Source: Sphingomonas glacialis
GTDB lineage: Bacteria > Pseudomonadota > Alphaproteobacteria > Sphingomonadales > Sphingomonadaceae
Assembly (NCBI RefSeq): GCF_006439055.1
Contig: NZ_RCZC01000004.1
Coordinates: 192,242-256,241 of the forward strand
Direction: 5' to 3'
Length of the DNA stretch: 64,000 nt
A program made the position numbers and the translations under genes. Below the pieces are notes generated by a model. It was not told where the DNA came from. It searched no databases and was given only the letters and a program-made list of their open reading frames with translations. The first letter of the stretch is position 1. Each line of letters starts with the position of its first letter. Of the stretch, positions 26,522 to 34,588 are shown piece by piece.

Positions 26522-27780
26522 AGAAGCGGCATCTCGTTCTCGGGTTGCTGGGGGCGCTGTCGATCATCACCTTCGTCGATCGGCTGGCGATCGCGGTGAC
26601 CGGGCCGTCGATCCAGAAGGATCTCGGCATCCGGCCCGATCAATGGGGCTGGGTTCTCGGTGCTTATGTCATCGCCTATGCCGTGTTCGAGATTCCTTCA
26701 GGCGCGATGGGCGATGCCAAGGGCTATCGGCGCGAGCTGACGCGGATCACGATCTGGTGGTCGGTGTTCACCGCGGCCACCGCCTTCTGCCGCAACTTCT
26801 GGCAATTGACCGGCGCGCGCTTCCTGTTCGGGCTGGGGGCGGCGGGGGCGTATCCCAATATGTCGGGGGTGCTGTATCGCTGGCTGCCCGCGCGCGAACG
26901 GGCGCGCGGGCAGGGGGTGATCTGGGCGGCGAGCCGGTTCGGCGGCGCGCTGGCGCCGTTGCTGCTGGTGCCGTTGCAGGCCACGTTCGGCTGGCGCGCG
27001 GTGTTTCTGGCGCTGGGGCTGCTCGGTTTCGTCTGGGCGATCGTCTGGCGTGGCTGGTTCCGTGATCGGCCGGCGGACCAGCCCGGCATCACGCCGGAGG
27101 AGGTCGCCGAGATCGGTGGCGACGACGCGGCGGGCGGGCATCTCGGCACGCCGTGGCGCAAGCTGCTCGGGCTGCCGCAGCTCTGGCTGATCGCGCTGGC
27201 GTACAGCTTCTATGCGTTCGGGAGCTGGTTCTTCTTCAACTGGTTCCCGACCTGGATGGTCAAGGGCGCGGGCTTCACCGTCGGCGAGATGGGCTTGTAT
27301 GGCTCGATCCCGTTCCTGCTTGGCGTCGTCGGAAATCTGGCGGGCGGCGTGCTGTGCGATCGGCTGGCGCAGCGGATCGGGATCCGGCGGGCGTACAGCC
27401 TGATCGCTGGCGTGTGCCTCACTGCGACCGCCGGTCTGTTGTTCGCGATGAGCCTGGCCACCGGCAAGGTCGCGATCGTGGTGCTGGCGGGGGGAGCGTT
27501 CATGGTGATGGACCTGATGCTGCCCGCCGCCTGGGCGATGTGCATGGCGATCGGTGGGCGCTACGGCGGCACGGCGAGCGGGGTGATGAACACTGCGGGC
27601 AATCTCGGCGGGTTCATCTGCTCGGTGGCGTTTGGATATGTCGTTTCGGCGACGGGCAATTACGGCCTGCCGTTGCAGGGCGTCGCAGTGATGGTGCTGG
27701 TTGCCGCCGGGATCTTCGCTTTGGTCGATTGCACCAAGGGGTTCGACCATAAGGTGACAGCGGATTTGCTGGGCCGGTAA
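26518..27780 (+). CDS. MFS transporter, ACS-like sugar-acid/organic-acid carrier
   Basis: A 420-residue membrane protein with about twelve hydrophobic segments. ITFVDRLAIAVTGPSIQKDL opens helix 1, the A-type loop motif is in FEIPSGAMGDAKGYRRE, and LFGLGAAGAYPNMSGVLYRW is typical of the anion:cation symporter group that includes hexuronate, glucarate and galactonate carriers. It should move a sugar, sugar acid or small acid across the inner membrane with protons. It is last in the plus-strand series that starts at 11984 and is coupled to the racemase-like gene. Rhamnose or rhamnonate are plausible substrates, but the sequence does not show this. Confidence 0.85.
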   Translation: MKKRHLVLGLLGALSIITFVDRLAIAVTGPSIQKDLGIRPDQWGWVLGAYVIAYAVFEIPSGAMGDAKGYRRELTRITIWWSVFTAATAFCRNFWQLTGARFLFGLGAAGAYPNMSGVLYRWLPARERARGQGVIWAASRFGGALAPLLLVPLQATFGWRAVFLALGLLGFVWAIVWRGWFRDRPADQPGITPEEVAEIGGDDAAGGHLGTPWRKLLGLPQLWLIALAYSFYAFGSWFFFNWFPTWMVKGAGFTVGEMGLYGSIPFLLGVVGNLAGGVLCDRLAQRIGIRRAYSLIAGVCLTATAGLLFAMSLATGKVAIVVLAGGAFMVMDLMLPAAWAMCMAIGGRYGGTASGVMNTAGNLGGFICSVAFGYVVSATGNYGLPLQGVAVMVLVAAGIFALVDCTKGFDHKVTADLLGR

Positions 27781-27872
27781 GCTCATAGTTGCTTGAGATC
27801 ATAATGGCATAAGTGTCGTTTGTAGGACAGAGCGGGGCGCAGACGCGGTGACTCCCTCGTCTCGAACACTCC

Positions 27873-27974
27873 CGTCATGCTGAACTCGTTTCAGCATCCA
27901 TGCGCGTCCAATCAGCGTCGCGCGTGCGGCTGGCGTCCGCGCATGGACCCTGAAACGAGTTCAGGGTGACAGCG
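27873..27974. repeat. Intergenic palindromic repeat
   Basis: Arms 27873-27906 and 27938-27974 are inverted copies containing CTGAACTCGTTTCAG and CTGAAACGAGTTCAG, with CATGCGCG/CGCGCATG inside. The whole could fold as a long stem with an about 30-base loop. It fills the gap between two convergent gene series and may serve as a bidirectional terminator or RNA stabiliser. It belongs to the GC-rich interspersed repeats common in sphingomonads. Confidence 0.8.
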
Positions 27975-28008
27975 TGGTTAGGCCGGTTCGACGTAAACGG
28001 CTCACCCG

Positions 28009-29292
28009 CTAATCCGAGCCGCCGCGCCGGACCGTTTCGAAGAAATCCTCGCCGCCCATCTGGCCGCCCTTGAGCACGAGCTCGAGGCCATCGATTGCCG
28101 CGTCGGTCGCATGCGCGCGCACCAGTGGCGCGCCGGGTTCGATCGGGGCGGCCCAGGTCAGCGCGTCGATGCCGAGCTGCGCGACGCCGTGGCTCGACGT
28201 GTCGCCGCCGGCGAAGAGCAGGCGCCGCAATCCGGTCGCACGCACCACCGCGTGCGCGACGCGACCGAGCGCTGCGCCGAGCTGTTCGCCGGCGGCTGGG
28301 GCGCTGGCGTCGAGCGGTCCCTGGGCGGAATAGAGCGTGCAGCGGCCGTCGATCGTCACGGCGTCGATCGCGTCACGCACCAGGCGGTCTTCTTCGGCCG
28401 TCTCGCCGCGCAGCAAAGCGGGAACGTCGGCCAGCACTGCGGCATAGCCGTCGGCGATGCTGCGCGCGATCTGGCGGCCGGTAACGGGGGAGCAACTGCC
28501 GCTAACGACGAGCAAGCGATCGACCGCTGCCGCGCGCGCGTGCGCCGGGGCGCCGTCGATCAGCCCGGCAGCTTGCCACGCGAGCACCAACGCGCGCGTC
28601 ACGCCGGAGCTGCCGACGGCGAAGCGAACGCCATGCGCGAGCAGGACCGCGCCGGTGGCGGCGAGGTCGTCATAGCTCACGCCGTCGAACAGCACCGCGT
28701 CGCAGTTCGACTCGGCCGTCCCGAAGGCGGCGTCGGCGCGGCCAGCGTGTAGATCTTCGAGCGAGACCAAAGCGATCCGCGCCTCGCTCTGTGCCGCCAA
28801 ATGCCGGATAAGATCGGCCTCGTGCATCGGCGTGACGGGATGGCGCGCCATCGTCGGGTGGCGGTCAATGCGGTACACCTCCGCGCCCGCCGCTGCGAAC
28901 AGGTTGCCGAACGCGACGTAGCGCCGCAGATGCGGGGCGCCGACGACGATCGCCGCCGGGCCGCCAAACGCCCGCACGCCAATGTCCAGCGCGCGCCCGA
29001 TCGAGCCGGTGTGCGGGCTACTGTCGAAGGTCGAACAGGTCTTGTAATGGACGAGTCCGCCGTCGCTCAGCGCGGCAAACGCACCGGGCAAATTGGCGTC
29101 CATCCAATCCGGCGAGCGACTGCGACTGTCACCCGCCAGCCCGATCGCGCGCACGTCCGCGAAGCGCGCGCGGAGCGCCGCGTCGGGCGTGCGCAGGAAC
29201 AAGACGGCCGGCACCCCGCCCTCGGCGAGCTGTTCGAGGACATCGGTCGATCCCGTGAAATCGTCGCCGTAGAAAGCGTAGAGCGGCGTCAC
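28009..29292 (-). CDS. DUF1537 four-carbon-acid/3-oxo-isoapionate-type sugar-acid kinase
   Basis: A 427-residue kinase with the two-domain DUF1537 fold. The start is GTG 29292, overlapping the stop of the RuBisCO-like gene (GTGA). N-terminal LYAFYGDDFTGSTDVLEQLA carries the conserved Asp-Asp substrate motif, KTCSTFDSSPHTGSIGRALD follows, and the C-terminal ATP site has LLVVSGSCSPVTGRQI, LLFAGGDTSSHG and LVLKGGQMGGEDFF. Family members phosphorylate oxidised tetronates, and one group, paired with RuBisCO-like proteins, phosphorylates 3-oxo-isoapionate in D-apiose breakdown (OiaK). The direct coupling to such a protein here supports that group. It is last in its operon, followed by an intergenic palindrome. 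Confidence 0.72.
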   Translation of the reverse strand: MTPLYAFYGDDFTGSTDVLEQLAEGGVPAVLFLRTPDAALRARFADVRAIGLAGDSRSRSPDWMDANLPGAFAALSDGGLVHYKTCSTFDSSPHTGSIGRALDIGVRAFGGPAAIVVGAPHLRRYVAFGNLFAAAGAEVYRIDRHPTMARHPVTPMHEADLIRHLAAQSEARIALVSLEDLHAGRADAAFGTAESNCDAVLFDGVSYDDLAATGAVLLAHGVRFAVGSSGVTRALVLAWQAAGLIDGAPAHARAAAVDRLLVVSGSCSPVTGRQIARSIADGYAAVLADVPALLRGETAEEDRLVRDAIDAVTIDGRCTLYSAQGPLDASAPAAGEQLGAALGRVAHAVVRATGLRRLLFAGGDTSSHGVAQLGIDALTWAAPIEPGAPLVRAHATDAAIDGLELVLKGGQMGGEDFFETVRRGGSD

Positions 29293-30557
29293 GCCGCGAA
29301 TGCGCCCAATGCTGCGGCGAGTTCGGGGGCATCGCGCGCCGCATCGGCGACGGGCACGCCAGCCACGGCCGCATCCCAGGCCTGGCGCAAGGCGCGCACG
29401 CCCGCCGCCGGACCGCCGGGATGCGCGAGGATCCCGCCGCCCGCCGCGAACATGCAGTCGACGCTGCCAAGCGCGGCGAAGGTCGGTGCGGCCTGGCGGG
29501 CGGATTGGCCGGAGGAAAAGACCGGCATCACTTCGCATCCGGGATGGGGCGCGTCGAACATCGGCGTCAGGCATTCGCGCGCCGAGGCGATCACGCTGTC
29601 ATTGGGTTCGCAGAACTTGTTGTCGATGCCGTTGACATGCGTGTGGTCGATCCCGGCGAGGCGCCACAGTTTCTGATAGGCGACAAAGCTCATGCCGATA
29701 GCAGGCGAGCGGCCGAACATGCCCCAGCCGTTGCGGTGGCCGTGGATCGGCAGTTGCGAATGCGCGCGCAGCACCTTCATCGCGGGCAGGCCGATCGAGT
29801 TCATGCTCGCCATCACGCAGGTGCCGCCCTCGGCAAGGACATGGTCGTGGCGGCTGAGCATCTCGTCGATCTCGCCGGTGAGGTTGGCGGCGAACATCAC
29901 TTTCTTGCCGGTGCGCTCGGCGTGGTCGTTGATCACGCGCATCACCGCCGAGACGCGCGCGTCGAACGGGCAATGTGGGCCGTCCGACTGGAGTTCGTCA
30001 TCCTTGATGAAATCGACACCGGCTTCGACCAGCCCGCGCACCTGATCGGCGGTGGCTTCGGGCGAGAGACCGACGCTCGGCTTGATGATCGTGCCGATGA
30101 TCGGGCGGTCGTACACGCCGGTCAGTTGCCGCGTGCCGGCGACGCCGAATTGCGGGCCCTGGTAGCGATCGAGAAACACCGGCGGCAGCTTCAGGTCGAT
30201 CAGCTTGAGTCCGGAAAACGCCTTCAGCTCGGAGAGATTGCCCGCGACCGTCGCCAGCAGATTGGGCAGTGACGGGCCGAAGTTCGACATCGGCCAGGAC
30301 AGGACGACGCGCGCCGCGCGGCGGGTGGCGTCGCCCGATTTGGGCAGGCCCGAGCCCGGCAGCGACGGGGACGCCACTTCGCCGAGTTCGACGATCTCCT
30401 CGACGAGCGCGGCGTGGGCCTCGCGCAGTTCGTCGGTTTCGCCGGGGACGCGGACGAAGGTGCCGGTCGATTGCTCGCCCCCCATCGTCGCCGCGGCCTG
30501 CGCGAGCGGGAAGGCGGTCTCGATCCAATAGGTTGCCGTCAGGCGCTGTTCGGTCAT
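29289..30557 (-). CDS. RuBisCO-like protein, candidate 3-oxo-isoapionate-4-phosphate decarboxylase or transcarboxylase/hydrolase
   Basis: A 422-residue RuBisCO large-chain homologue. By eye, against the spinach enzyme, it keeps Asn123 (VAGNLSELK), Lys175 (GTIIKPSVGL), carbamylated Lys201 with Asp203 and Glu204 (DFIKDDELQ), His294-Arg295 (IHGHRNG), His327 and Lys334 (HTHVNGIDNK), Ser379 (FSSGQ) and Gly403-404 (GGGILAHP); Lys177 is Ser. So metal binding and enolisation should work. Together with the coupled DUF1537 kinase this matches OiaX (decarboxylase) or OiaT (transcarboxylase/hydrolase giving 3-phosphoglycerate and glycolate) in apiose catabolism. Real CO2 fixation is unlikely, as no small subunit or phosphoribulokinase is present. 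It shares one base with the GH127 stop. Confidence 0.72.
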   Translation of the reverse strand: MTEQRLTATYWIETAFPLAQAAATMGGEQSTGTFVRVPGETDELREAHAALVEEIVELGEVASPSLPGSGLPKSGDATRRAARVVLSWPMSNFGPSLPNLLATVAGNLSELKAFSGLKLIDLKLPPVFLDRYQGPQFGVAGTRQLTGVYDRPIIGTIIKPSVGLSPEATADQVRGLVEAGVDFIKDDELQSDGPHCPFDARVSAVMRVINDHAERTGKKVMFAANLTGEIDEMLSRHDHVLAEGGTCVMASMNSIGLPAMKVLRAHSQLPIHGHRNGWGMFGRSPAIGMSFVAYQKLWRLAGIDHTHVNGIDNKFCEPNDSVIASARECLTPMFDAPHPGCEVMPVFSSGQSARQAAPTFAALGSVDCMFAAGGGILAHPGGPAAGVRALRQAWDAAVAGVPVADAARDAPELAAALGAFAA

Positions 30558-32380
30558 CAGGCGATCTTGAAGTAGGTGGTCGAACGCTCGGTATCGACAT
30601 TGAAATACGGGATGAACACCAGGTTCCGCGCCCCCACCTGCGTGCGGTAGGCGACGTCACTATTGGGCATCGGTTCGAGTGTCCCCGGCAGCGCGATCGT
30701 CTGCGTTTCGATCCCGGTCCAGGGGTTGATCCCGACATACATCACCGGGCCGCGCATCACGGCGGCGAGGTTCGGGTTGCGATCGTCGATCGGCAAGGTG
30801 CGCAGCGGCTGCGGGATGACGAGGTCGAGCGTGTCGCCCGCCTTCCAGCGGCGGCTGACCACCGCCAGCGTGCCGGGCGTCACCGCCTGGGGCTTTCCGT
30901 TGACCAGCAGCGTTGCGTCTTTCGTCCAGGCCGGGATGCGCAGCTTCATCGCGAAGGCGCCGTTGCCGGGCTTGCGCACCGTCAGGCGGACGCTGTTCTT
31001 CGACGGATAATCGGTTTCCTGCACGACTTCGACCGCGCCGCCCGGGCGATCCCAGGTCACTTCGGAGGCGGCGTACATGTTGACCAGCAGCGCGTCGTCG
31101 TCGTGGAAATAGAGGTTGAGCACGTAATCCGAGACGGCCTGCACCAGCGTGCCCGAGCAGCACGGCCATTTCTTCTGGTAATAGCGCTTCTCGCCGGCCG
31201 CGCCGTAATCCGAATAATAGGGATAATCGCCGTCGCTGTCGGGCAGGCGCGCGGCGAGGATCGTGTTGTAGAGCGTGCGCTCCAGCCCGTCGCCATAGAC
31301 CGGCTGGCCGGTGAAGCGGATCAGGTAGCGCGCGAGCTTCATGTCGGCAAAGCTGCCGCACGGCGTCTCGAAATGCGCGACCGAGGCCTTCAGGCTGGCG
31401 GCGAGATGGCCCTCGTGCAACTTGACGAACTGCTCCTCGGGGCCCCAGCCGCCGCTGGCGAAGCGCTGCGGCTCCATGAAGGTCCAGGCATTCTCCAGCG
31501 CCTTGCGATATTTCGGGTCGCCGAGATGGAGATAGGCCTGGCCGCCCGAACTTAGCGCGATCGTGTGACTATAGGCGTGCTTGGTCGGCAGCACGTCCTG
31601 GCCCTTGGCGAGCGGGTCGAACCACTCCTTGTCGAGCATGTAATGCACCGCCATCGCGCGATACTTGTCGTCGCCGGTGATGTCGGCGACGTGGAACAGG
31701 TTTTCGGGCAGCACGAAGGTCTCGTCATACGGCGGATCGACCTTGCCGATCCGGTCGCGCGAGACCGGCGAGATATACGGCATGCACTTGTCGATGATCA
31801 TCGGCAGCAGCGTCCTGGCCTGCTCGACGCCGCACAACCGATAGGCGTCGATCAGGCCGACGACGTACTTGTCCATCACATAGGCGGCCCACTGCTCCTG
31901 CGCCTTGGGGCCGGCATAGGGGTTCTTGGCGACGAGCATCGCCTTGCCGAAGCCGTCGACCAGTGCGGCGACCTTGGCCTTGGCGACGGTGTCGCCGGTG
32001 GCGGCGGCGATGCGCGCGAGGCCGGAGACATATTGCCCGAAGGCGAGGCCGGGGACGAAGCCGTCGGCATCGTACCAGCCGCCCATGTCGGGGCCGGGCG
32101 CGGGCAGGCCGGCATTCTGGCGGAAGACTTTCAGCAGCCGATCATTGTCCAGCGCGAGATAGTGCGCGTGGATGTGATCGTAATGCTGCTTGATCACGCC
32201 GCCGGTGAGACGGACAGCGCCATAGGGGAATTCGTGGACCGCTTCTTTCCCCTGCAGCGCGTTGGTGGCGGCATGCGCGAACGGCACGACGCCAAGCGAT
32301 CCGACGGCGGTGGCGCAGGCGGCACAGTGGAAGAAGTCACGGCGCGACAACGCGGCTGTGGGCAAGCCCGGCATACTCAT
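30557..32380 (-). CDS. GH127/GH146-type glycosidase (DUF1680), beta-L-arabinofuranosidase-like
   Basis: A 607-residue enzyme with a Tat-type leader (LSRRDFFHCAACATAVGSLG, cut near AHA), so exported folded. The (alpha/alpha)6 barrel shows YDETFVLPENLFHVADITGD, FETPCGSFADMKLARYL and GDGLERTLYNTILAARLPD. KKWPCCSGTLVQA gives the Cys pair that, with the Glu and Cys of the first motif, forms the zinc-thiolate site of GH127 beta-L-arabinofuranosidases. GH127 also includes a bacterial aceric-acid glycosidase of rhamnogalacturonan II, so the sugar could be L-arabinofuranose or aceric acid. The ATG at 32380 has GAGAGGA upstream. It is the first gene of the unit with the RuBisCO-like protein and kinase. 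Confidence 0.82.
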   Translation of the reverse strand: MSMPGLPTAALSRRDFFHCAACATAVGSLGVVPFAHAATNALQGKEAVHEFPYGAVRLTGGVIKQHYDHIHAHYLALDNDRLLKVFRQNAGLPAPGPDMGGWYDADGFVPGLAFGQYVSGLARIAAATGDTVAKAKVAALVDGFGKAMLVAKNPYAGPKAQEQWAAYVMDKYVVGLIDAYRLCGVEQARTLLPMIIDKCMPYISPVSRDRIGKVDPPYDETFVLPENLFHVADITGDDKYRAMAVHYMLDKEWFDPLAKGQDVLPTKHAYSHTIALSSGGQAYLHLGDPKYRKALENAWTFMEPQRFASGGWGPEEQFVKLHEGHLAASLKASVAHFETPCGSFADMKLARYLIRFTGQPVYGDGLERTLYNTILAARLPDSDGDYPYYSDYGAAGEKRYYQKKWPCCSGTLVQAVSDYVLNLYFHDDDALLVNMYAASEVTWDRPGGAVEVVQETDYPSKNSVRLTVRKPGNGAFAMKLRIPAWTKDATLLVNGKPQAVTPGTLAVVSRRWKAGDTLDLVIPQPLRTLPIDDRNPNLAAVMRGPVMYVGINPWTGIETQTIALPGTLEPMPNSDVAYRTQVGARNLVFIPYFNVDTERSTTYFKIA

Positions 32381-32430
32381 CCTCTCAAACGCGGGATCGC
32401 CGATTCGCAGCGCCTCCTGTGAGGAAAAGG

Positions 32431-32487
32431 TTTATAATAGTACTAATTGCGAAACAAGCCGCAATTCGATTCGAAGAAATTCGAAAC
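32431..32487 (-). promoter_or_regulatory. Promoter/operator region of the GH127-RLP-kinase operon
   Basis: The 106-base gap after the GntR gene holds two TTCGAA palindromes ten bases apart (32470-32475, 32480-32485). On the minus strand 32487-32474 reads TTTCGAATTTCTTC after a leading G, matching 13 of 14 bases at the apl operator. Nearer the gene is TAGTACTA (32438-32445), a short palindrome of the TnGT/ACnA kind bound by FadR-type regulators, overlapping a TATTAT-like -10. Both the DeoR and the FadR-type protein are candidate ligands. Confidence 0.45.
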
Positions 32488-33230
32488 TAGACGACGGGCG
32501 CGTTTATCCCGCGTTCGATCCGCGCGACGCCGTGGCCGATAATCGCGCGCATCGCCGCCGCCGCACCCTCGGCGTCGCCGGCCTCGATCGCGTCGACGAT
32601 GCGGTGGTGCCCCGCGACACTCGCCTCGTGCTCGTCGGCCTCGCGCACCGGCGAACTCATCCGGAACGACGCGAGCAATGCGGTCTCGATCACCGCCGCG
32701 AGCGAGCGGATCAGTACGTTGCCCGACGCGCGGCCGACCGCCTTGTGAAAGTCGAGATCGGCGAGCGCGAAGGCATGGGCGTTGGCGGTCGCGGCGTTCA
32801 TCCGCTCGATGCAGCGGCGCATCTCGGCAATGTCGGCGCTCGAGCGGCGTTCGGCGGCGGAGGCGGCGCCGGTCGCCTCGATCGAACGGCGGATATCGGC
32901 GAGGTCGCGCACGAAGGCCAGGTCGAAGCCCTGGCTGATCTTCCATTCGAGGATGTCGGCATCGAAGAAATTCCAGTGCGCGCTGTCGAGCACCGTCGTC
33001 CCGACACGCGTCTTGGACACGATCAGGCCCTTGGCGGTGAGCGTCTTGAACGCCTCGCGCAGCACGGTGCGCGAGATTCCGAAGCGCGCGAGAATTTCGG
33101 CTTCGGGCGGCAACTTGGCCCCGGGCGGAAAGGTGCCGGCGAGAATATCGACGCCGAGTGCGCGCGCCACTTGGTCGTGGCTCGACAGCGTCCCCCCGCT
33201 GAACCTGCCGAAACTGACCTGACCCTCCAT
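32487..33230 (-). CDS. FadR/DgoR-type GntR transcriptional regulator
   Basis: A 247-residue regulator. The N-terminal winged helix has LGVDILAGTFPPGAKLPPEA and FGISRTVLREAFKTLTAKGL; the C-terminal FCD sensor has the metal-ligand pattern in ALADLDFHKAVGRASGN (Asp and His) and GHHRIVDAIEAGD. The linker RVGTTVLDSAHWNFFDADIL resembles the D-galactonate regulator DgoR and its relatives, which sense sugar acids. ATG 33230 has GGAGAG upstream. It lies between the GH127-RLP-kinase unit and the long ABC/CoA operon, all on one strand, and probably controls one or both. The ligand is unknown; a sugar acid is likely. Confidence 0.9.
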   Translation of the reverse strand: MEGQVSFGRFSGGTLSSHDQVARALGVDILAGTFPPGAKLPPEAEILARFGISRTVLREAFKTLTAKGLIVSKTRVGTTVLDSAHWNFFDADILEWKISQGFDLAFVRDLADIRRSIEATGAASAAERRSSADIAEMRRCIERMNAATANAHAFALADLDFHKAVGRASGNVLIRSLAAVIETALLASFRMSSPVREADEHEASVAGHHRIVDAIEAGDAEGAAAAMRAIIGHGVARIERGINAPVV

Positions 33231-33333
33231 CGTCGTTGCTCTCCGCCCCGTGTCGCTACGGCGGTTCGGATATAATAGGAAGAACGGGCCGGAGGCAACG
33301 CGTGTCGCAATTTGTCCCTGTAACGCGTTGAAT

Positions 33334-34464
33334 TTATTGCGCTGGGACCTCGCGACCATTCCGGCATTGCGTCGTGCCGCGTTTCGCCGCCCATGCGATC
33401 GACTGTTCAAGGAAACGCTGGTTGTTGGGGTCGGCATAGGTTTCCGGGCGATGGCCGATCGCCGAGTAGAAGACGCGGCCCTCGCCGAGGCAGCGCTTCC
33501 AGGCGATCGGATGATCGCCCATCGCGATGCTCGCGCCGCCGCCGACGGGTGCGTAGCTCGTTTCATCGAGCGTCAGCAGCACCGTCGCGTCGGTCGCGCG
33601 CGGCGAGGCGAAGAAGGAGTACCATTCGTCGTTCATCGACCAGCTCGGCGGCAGGCCGCGCGTGATGCCGTCGGCGCGGTCCACCTGCACGCGCGCGTCG
33701 CGGAACGACGGGTTGGTCGGATGCCCCTTGAAGCGTGCGCCGAGCAATGTGTCGGTATACCAGTCCCAGAAATAAGCAAGATCACCGCCGGCACCGTGGA
33801 TGCCGATGAACCCGCCGCCTTGCTCAATATATTGGCGGAACGCGGCGCGCTGGCGCAGCGTGAGGACGTCGCCGCTGACATTGTTCCACACCACCGCATC
33901 GAACTGATTGAGCGTCGCGGCTGTCATCGCGCCGCCGCGATCGGTGACGACGACGGTCCAGCCCTTGCGCGCGGCGATGGCGCGCAGCGCGCGTTCGCCG
34001 GCGTCGACCGAGGGACCGTCGCGGAAGCCGGTGATCTTCTGGAAGATCAGCAGCGCCGGCTTGCCGGCTCGGGGGAGCGTAGTCAGCGGATCGTCGTCGT
34101 AGCGCGCGCAGCGGGCGTGCCTGTCGGCGGGGGTGACGGGTTCGGCACGCAGGGCGGCGTCGAGTTTGGTGAGGTCGAGGGCTTTTGACTTGGCCACTAT
34201 CCTGAGCGTGAGGATCGCGGCGAAAGCCGCGGCATCTAGCTTTTGCAGATGTAGGGGGAGGGGATTGATCAGCGTGGGTGTTTCGCGATCGACGATGGCG
34301 TGGGCGGCGGGGCTGAGCAGCACGTCGAGCAGCGGGGAATCGACCGAGAAGGGCGCGTCGCGCAGCGGGCAGTCGGTGGTCGCGGCGGACGCAGCGGTGG
34401 TGTGGAACAGCAGAGCGGCGGCGATGGCTGCCATGAGGGTGCGCGTCAGCGTGTCATGGAACAC
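33334..34464 (-). CDS. Secreted ThuA-domain protein
   Basis: A 376-residue protein starting at GTG 34464 (GGGGAG upstream) with a signal peptide ending AASA. After about 110 residues of unassigned sequence, a ThuA (class I amidotransferase-like) domain runs from ALLIFQKITGFRDGPSVDAG through FDAVVWNNVSGDVLTL, GGGFIGIHGAGGDLAYFWDW and PIAWKRCLGEGRVFYSAIGH. ThuA domains are common in polysaccharide loci and in trehalose/sugar oxidation systems, but their chemistry is poorly known. It is the last gene of the ABC/glycosidase series, separated from GH42 by a palindromic repeat. The N-terminal extension is unusual and may be an added domain. Confidence 0.75.
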   Translation of the reverse strand: MFHDTLTRTLMAAIAAALLFHTTAASAATTDCPLRDAPFSVDSPLLDVLLSPAAHAIVDRETPTLINPLPLHLQKLDAAAFAAILTLRIVAKSKALDLTKLDAALRAEPVTPADRHARCARYDDDPLTTLPRAGKPALLIFQKITGFRDGPSVDAGERALRAIAARKGWTVVVTDRGGAMTAATLNQFDAVVWNNVSGDVLTLRQRAAFRQYIEQGGGFIGIHGAGGDLAYFWDWYTDTLLGARFKGHPTNPSFRDARVQVDRADGITRGLPPSWSMNDEWYSFFASPRATDATVLLTLDETSYAPVGGGASIAMGDHPIAWKRCLGEGRVFYSAIGHRPETYADPNNQRFLEQSIAWAAKRGTTQCRNGREVPAQ

Positions 34465-34475
34465 GATCGATCTCC

Positions 34476-34580
34476 CCTTTCGTCACCCCGGGCTTGTCCC
34501 GGGGTCCACCGCGGTTCGTATCCTACGGCCGCAGGACACGCGGCACAGTGGACTCCGGGACAAGCCCGGAGTGACGAAGG
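34476..34580. repeat. Intergenic palindromic repeat
   Basis: Arms 34476-34510 and 34548-34580 contain TCACCCCGGGCTTGTCCCGG and CCGGGACAAGCCCGGAGTGA, an almost perfect inversion. The text differs from the repeat at 27873-27974, so at least two repeat types exist. It separates GH42 from the ThuA gene on the same strand and could attenuate or process that transcript. Confidence 0.85.
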
Positions 34581-34588
34581 AGGGTGGG

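Noticed and set aside
29289..30557. True RuBisCO for carbon fixation
   Set aside because: Lys177 is replaced, no small subunit or phosphoribulokinase is nearby, and the coupled gene is a sugar-acid kinase.
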